Assembly (NCBI GenBank): GCA_045538895.1 | Contig: JAZQEH010000075.1 | Span: forward strand, 1-16,442 | DNA: 16,442 nucleotides | Origin: UMGS902 sp045538895 | GTDB taxonomy: Bacteria > Bacillota > Clostridia > Oscillospirales > CAG-272 | Direction of reading: 5' to 3' | Shown: in pieces, positions 13,931 to 16,442 of the stretch | How positions within the stretch are numbered: the stretch's first letter is position 1 | Layout: each line of letters opens with the position of its first letter | Position numbers and translations under genes: made by a program | The notes under the pieces: model-generated | Database searches by the model: none | Told to the model about the DNA's origin: nothing | The model's input: only the letters and a program-made list of their open reading frames with translations

Positions 13931-14365
13931 TTAAAGTTCCTTTTTGTAGAGGATAGCATCCTCTGTGGGTAATTTGTAATAGTTTTTACGCACACCGACC
14001 TCAAAAAAACCGTGGGAAGAATAGAGGCGTCTTGCCGCACCGTTACTGCGGCGAACCTCTAAAAATATCGCATCGCTCTCACCGCACAGCTTTTCGCAGA
14101 GTGCGTTTATAAGTGCATGTCCAATGCCGTTTTTGCGATAAGCGGGAGCAACCGCAACGGTCATGATATCGGTTTCACGGCAGACGGTATATGCACTGAC
14201 ATAGCCTGCGGTTTCACCGTTACAAACGGCAACAAGCAGATGCTTTTCACCGTCAAGCATTTTCAGAAAATCGTCACGTGACTGCGGCACCGAAAAGGTT
14301 TCCTTTTCGAGCGACGCAATAAAATCAACGTCACCCTCGCATGCGTTTCTTATTTCAATCTTCAT
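13931..14365 (-). CDS. rimI: GNAT N-acetyltransferase, RimI family (ribosomal protein S18 alanine acetyltransferase)
   Basis: 144 aa, RimI size. Acetyl-CoA loop: VAPAYRKNGIG (R77, G80, G82). LEVRRSNGAARRLYSSHGF follows, with E103 and Y115 at the positions of the catalytic residues of E. coli RimI. RimI acetylates the N-terminal Ala of S18; bacterial RimI can be broader. The neighbouring tsaD is the usual context, which supports the name. The ATG overlaps the 3' end of the phosphatase gene by 11 bases, and the stop directly abuts the nested repeat. Confidence 0.9.
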   Translation of the reverse strand: MKIEIRNACEGDVDFIASLEKETFSVPQSRDDFLKMLDGEKHLLVAVCNGETAGYVSAYTVCRETDIMTVAVAPAYRKNGIGHALINALCEKLCGESDAIFLEVRRSNGAARRLYSSHGFFEVGVRKNYYKLPTEDAILYKKEL

Positions 14366-14852
14366 CGTTAAAAATATATGGGAAAACTGCCTTTATCCCC
14401 TGCTTTATGTCGCCAAGGCAGGCGGTATACCTCTCAAGGTCGCCGCCAAACGGGTCGGAGATATCGCCAAGCACCCTTATCTTGCCTGCATATTCGGGGA
14501 ACGCAAAGATAAGCGAAGCGGCATGCGACGGAGATATTGCAAACACACCGTCACACCTATCAAAATCGTCCTTTGAAAAGGGGATGGCACGGTGACTTTT
14601 GTAGTCGTTTCGTCCCTCTGACACAATACCTGCATTTTCAAGGGCAGCCACTGCATTTTCGCTTATCGGCTCACCCTTTGAAGCGGCAATGCCACGGCTG
14701 AACGCAAAAATACCGTGCGGCGCACCGTAATGGTTGAGCAGTGCCTCCGCCATGGGACTGCGGCAGGTGTTACCCGTGCATACAAAGCAGTAAACACGGA
14801 TGTCCTTTGTCCGTTCATCCTTTATGTGAAAAGTAATTTCTTCTGTCTGCAT
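14355..14852 (-). CDS. Low-molecular-weight phosphatase, YwlE-like (possible protein-arginine phosphatase)
   Basis: 165 aa from the ATG at 14852. A TTG at 14861 would add three residues and overlap the upstream stop; I see no ribosome site that settles this. The N-terminal extension of about 20 residues precedes the signature loop CTGNTCRSPMAEALL (C25-x5-R31). The general-acid loop DPFGG is near the C-terminus. Thr at the fifth position of the loop (CTGNT) is what distinguishes the arginine phosphatase YwlE from tyrosine phosphatases in this superfamily. Specificity for phospho-arginine is therefore plausible but unproven, and no McsB kinase is in the window. It sits between comEB and rimI in one overlapping transcript. 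Confidence 0.85.
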   Translation of the reverse strand: MQTEEITFHIKDERTKDIRVYCFVCTGNTCRSPMAEALLNHYGAPHGIFAFSRGIAASKGEPISENAVAALENAGIVSEGRNDYKSHRAIPFSKDDFDRCDGVFAISPSHAASLIFAFPEYAGKIRVLGDISDPFGGDLERYTACLGDIKQGIKAVFPYIFNDED

Positions 14853-14857
14853 AACAA

Positions 14858-15346
14858 TCAATAACCGAGCGTCGTACCGAGGCTGTCGTCATTCTCAAGC
14901 CAATCGGAAACCTTAATGCGGCGGAAGCTCTCCTTGGTATCACGGATAACCACCCACTCGATACCTGCATTGATGATAAGACGCTTACACATCATGCAGT
15001 TTGAGGTGTCGGGCGCAATCTCACCTGTAAGCGGCATTGTGCAGCACATATAAAGAGTTGCACCGAGCATTTCGGTACGGGGTGCTGCGATAATAGCATT
15101 TGCCTCGGAGTGAACCGAGCGGCAAAGCTCGTATCTCTCGCCACGGGGAATACCAAGCTCCTCACGGTGGCAGGAGGCAAGGTCGGTACAGTTTTTGCGT
15201 CCTCTCGGCGCACCGTTATAGCCTGTTGAAACGATAACGTCGTTCTTTACAATAATCGAACCGAAGCGGCGGCGAAGACACGTTGCACGCTCGGAAACGG
15301 TCTGTGCTATATCAAGATAATAGTTTTCTTTTGAAACTCTTTCCAT
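14858..15346 (-). CDS. comEB: dCMP deaminase (ComEB/cytidine deaminase-like, zinc-dependent)
   Basis: 162 aa. CDA-fold zinc site: HSEANAII (H79, catalytic E81) and SNCMMCKRLIINAGI (C117, C120). An N-terminal RRRFGSIIVKNDVIVSTGYNGAPRG core precedes it. Extra cysteines C53, C59 and C75 (CTDLASCHREELGIPRGERYELC) resemble the second zinc site of dCMP deaminases. The enzyme makes dUMP from dCMP for thymidylate synthesis. The usual PCxxC is SNCMMC here, after a small insertion (PLTGEIAPDT). The ATG overlaps the galU stop (TAATG, 15344-15348). Confidence 0.92.
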   Translation of the reverse strand: MERVSKENYYLDIAQTVSERATCLRRRFGSIIVKNDVIVSTGYNGAPRGRKNCTDLASCHREELGIPRGERYELCRSVHSEANAIIAAPRTEMLGATLYMCCTMPLTGEIAPDTSNCMMCKRLIINAGIEWVVIRDTKESFRRIKVSDWLENDDSLGTTLGY

Positions 15347-16227
15347 TACTTCAAATACTCCTTAACAAATTTTGCAAACTCCTCACGGGTTTCGGGATGC
15401 TCAAGTGCTTTTACAAAGTTTGCCTTTGCAAAGCCGAGCTTTGAGCCGATATCGTATCTGTCGCCCTCAAAAATCTTTGCGGTTACACCGTATGCTCTCG
15501 CATACTTTGCCATAGCATCGGTGAGCTGAATCTCTCCGCCTGCCCCCGGCTCGGTGTTTTCAAGAATCGAGAAAATTTCGGGTGTGAGCAGAACTCTGCC
15601 TAAAATTGCAAGGTTTGAGAACTCCTCACCCAGCTTCGGCTTTTCAATCATGTCATCAACATAGTATTCCCCGTCGCCGTCCTCAATTTTCTGCGCTTTC
15701 ATCGAGCAGTATTTTGCAAGCTGCTCCTTGGGTACTTCCTTTACGCCAACGGCGGAAAGACCGTACTTTTCGTATGTATCAATAAGCTGACGTACTACGG
15801 GACGCTTTGAGAAAATAATATCGTCACCGTAAAGAATGGCAAAAGGCTCGTCGCCGACAAAATCCTTTGCACGGAGCACCGCATGGCCAAGACCTTTAGG
15901 CTCCTTCTGACGCAGGAAATACACGTTTACCATATCGCAGATTTCATGAAGGAGCTGTACGTCCTCGAGTCTGCCCTTTCTTGTGAGTACCTCGTCATAT
16001 TCAGGTGAATAATCGAAGAATTCCTCCATTGCGTTTTTGTCACGTCCCGTGATGATAAGGACATCGGTAATTCCGCTATCGGCTGCCTCTTTTACAAGAT
16101 AATAAAGTGCGGGGTAGTCCATAATGGGCAGCATTTCTTTAGGCACCGCCCTCGAGATGGGTAGCATTCTTGTTCCAAGACCTGCCGCAGGGATGATTGC
16201 TTTGCGTACTTGTTTAACTGCTTTCAT
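15346..16227 (-). CDS. galU: UTP-glucose-1-phosphate uridylyltransferase
   Basis: 293 aa, normal length for bacterial GalU, which makes UDP-glucose for cell-envelope glycans. Nucleotidyltransferase signature: AIIPAAGLGTRMLPISRAVPKEMLPI (10-35) with the G-x-G-T-R loop and K30. Further family blocks are LIITGRDKNAMEEFFD, FLRQKEPKGLGHAVL, FAILYGDDI, IEKP, and GEIQLTDAM followed by GDRYDIGSKLGFAKANF. The start is ATG with GGGAGG 7 or so bases upstream. First gene of the galU-comEB-phosphatase-rimI-tsaD run, behind a strong promoter. Confidence 0.96.
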   Translation of the reverse strand: MKAVKQVRKAIIPAAGLGTRMLPISRAVPKEMLPIMDYPALYYLVKEAADSGITDVLIITGRDKNAMEEFFDYSPEYDEVLTRKGRLEDVQLLHEICDMVNVYFLRQKEPKGLGHAVLRAKDFVGDEPFAILYGDDIIFSKRPVVRQLIDTYEKYGLSAVGVKEVPKEQLAKYCSMKAQKIEDGDGEYYVDDMIEKPKLGEEFSNLAILGRVLLTPEIFSILENTEPGAGGEIQLTDAMAKYARAYGVTAKIFEGDRYDIGSKLGFAKANFVKALEHPETREEFAKFVKEYLK

Positions 16228-16265
16228 CTTCGTTCCTCCCGTTTAAGGTATAATATAACGAGTAT

Positions 16266-16294
16266 ATTATATAACTAATAGAGAAAAAAATCAA
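16266..16294 (-). promoter_or_regulatory. Sigma-A-type promoter of the galU operon
   Basis: Minus strand: -35 TTGATT (16289-16294), 17-bp spacer, perfect -10 TATAAT (16266-16271). The leader to the ATG is about 30 bases with no obvious regulatory fold. The end motif at 16301-16319 starts 6 bp upstream of the -35 box. Confidence 0.8.
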
Positions 16295-16300
16295 TACAAA

Positions 16301-16319
16301 GATAAATTATTGTTTATGG
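16301..16319 (+). repeat. AT-rich 19-bp end motif beside the composite repeat
   Basis: GATAAATTATTGTTTATGG differs at one position from 3052-3070. It points towards the palindrome that begins at 16331. The following bases continue the similarity to the inverted end at 3188-3206 (TGTTTATGGTTGTAA, 15 bases exact: 16311-16325 and 3182-3196). Inferred left end of the element whose core runs off the window. Confidence 0.65.
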
Positions 16320-16330
16320 TTGTAATAAAG

Positions 16331-16442
16331 GCTCCCTCAGACGAGGGAGCTGTCAGCGGAACGCTGACTGAGGGAGGGAAAAAGTAACAATTAGAAATGT
16401 TCCCTCCTTCCGTCGCCTTACGGCGCCACCTTCCTCGTCTGA
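16331..16442. repeat. Composite palindromic repeat A plus B, second copy (cut by window end)
   Basis: Same orientation as 1-112; the first 66 bases are identical including the linker GAAAAAGTAACAATTAGAA. After that there are only a short change in the linker (TGG against ATGT) and one loop change in module B (TTGC against TTAC). Such near identity about 16.3 kb apart implies recent copying or gene conversion. Confidence 0.93.

Noticed and set aside
13738..14040. 100-aa minus-strand frame across the nested repeat
   Set aside because: Its middle part is a translation of the palindromic repeat, it overlaps both tsaD and rimI, and it has no ribosome site.
14852..14861. TTG start at 14861 for the phosphatase gene
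   Set aside because: It would give a 4-base overlap with the deaminase stop, but it adds only three residues and an ATG lies 9 bases on. Kept as an alternative in the gene entry.
1..16442. CRISPR array suggested by repeated palindromes
   Set aside because: Only four A copies occur, in both orientations and kilobases apart, with no regular spacing and no cas genes.

Overview
This window reads as chromosomal DNA of an anaerobic, low-to-mid GC Gram-positive bacterium of class Clostridia, probably a gut Ruminococcaceae/Oscillospiraceae-type organism. The indicators are a Rex redox repressor, DnaD plus a DnaC/DnaI-type loader, an ECF folate transporter (FolT) behind a tetrahydrofolate riboswitch, an activase of the 2-hydroxyacyl-CoA dehydratase type, a yybP-ykoY riboswitch, and many dispersed palindromic repeats. 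No species is claimed. All 14 protein genes that I accept lie on the minus strand, so transcription runs from high to low coordinates. No tRNA, rRNA or CRISPR array was seen.

Layout in the direction of transcription. (1) A sigma-A-like promoter (16266-16294) drives a compact run: galU, a ComEB-type dCMP deaminase, a YwlE-like low-molecular-weight phosphatase, rimI and tsaD. The first four genes overlap or nearly touch; a nested palindromic repeat separates rimI from tsaD. (2) A 452-bp unit (12297-12748) follows: an intact DUF559 (PD-(D/E)XK-like) ORF enclosed by two inverted copies of a palindrome that is also found at both window ends. (3) rex, dnaD and dnaC form a tight cluster. (4) After a second palindrome family (9564-9637), a THF riboswitch (9440-9532) precedes folT-folC: folate uptake followed by polyglutamylation. 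(5) A hairpin-rich gap precedes a promoter and a translationally coupled pair encoding a 973-aa double activase (BadF/BcrA-type ATPase) and a 414-aa dehydratase-like partner. (6) A small element bounded by terminal inverted repeats (3052-3206) abuts a promoter (3023-3051). This promoter drives a yybP-ykoY (Mn2+) riboswitch whose P1 stem competes with an intrinsic terminator. The switch controls a Ca2+-type P-type ATPase, so the pump is probably a Mn2+ (or Ca2+/Mn2+) exporter. An intrinsic terminator (160-186) ends the unit.

The core genes are ordinary. The unusual part is the intergenic repeat layer. One palindrome family (four A copies, two related B copies) varies with compensatory changes. 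One pair of A copies brackets the DUF559 ORF and supplies its stop codon and its only Shine-Dalgarno-like sequence. A second palindrome family has diverged arms but a shared 11-base core. A 19-bp AT-rich end motif occurs four times, always oriented towards a palindrome of either family, which suggests that different palindromic cores are carried between the same element ends. These are the best candidates for something not yet described, namely small non-autonomous elements and a possible DUF559-linked mobiliser.
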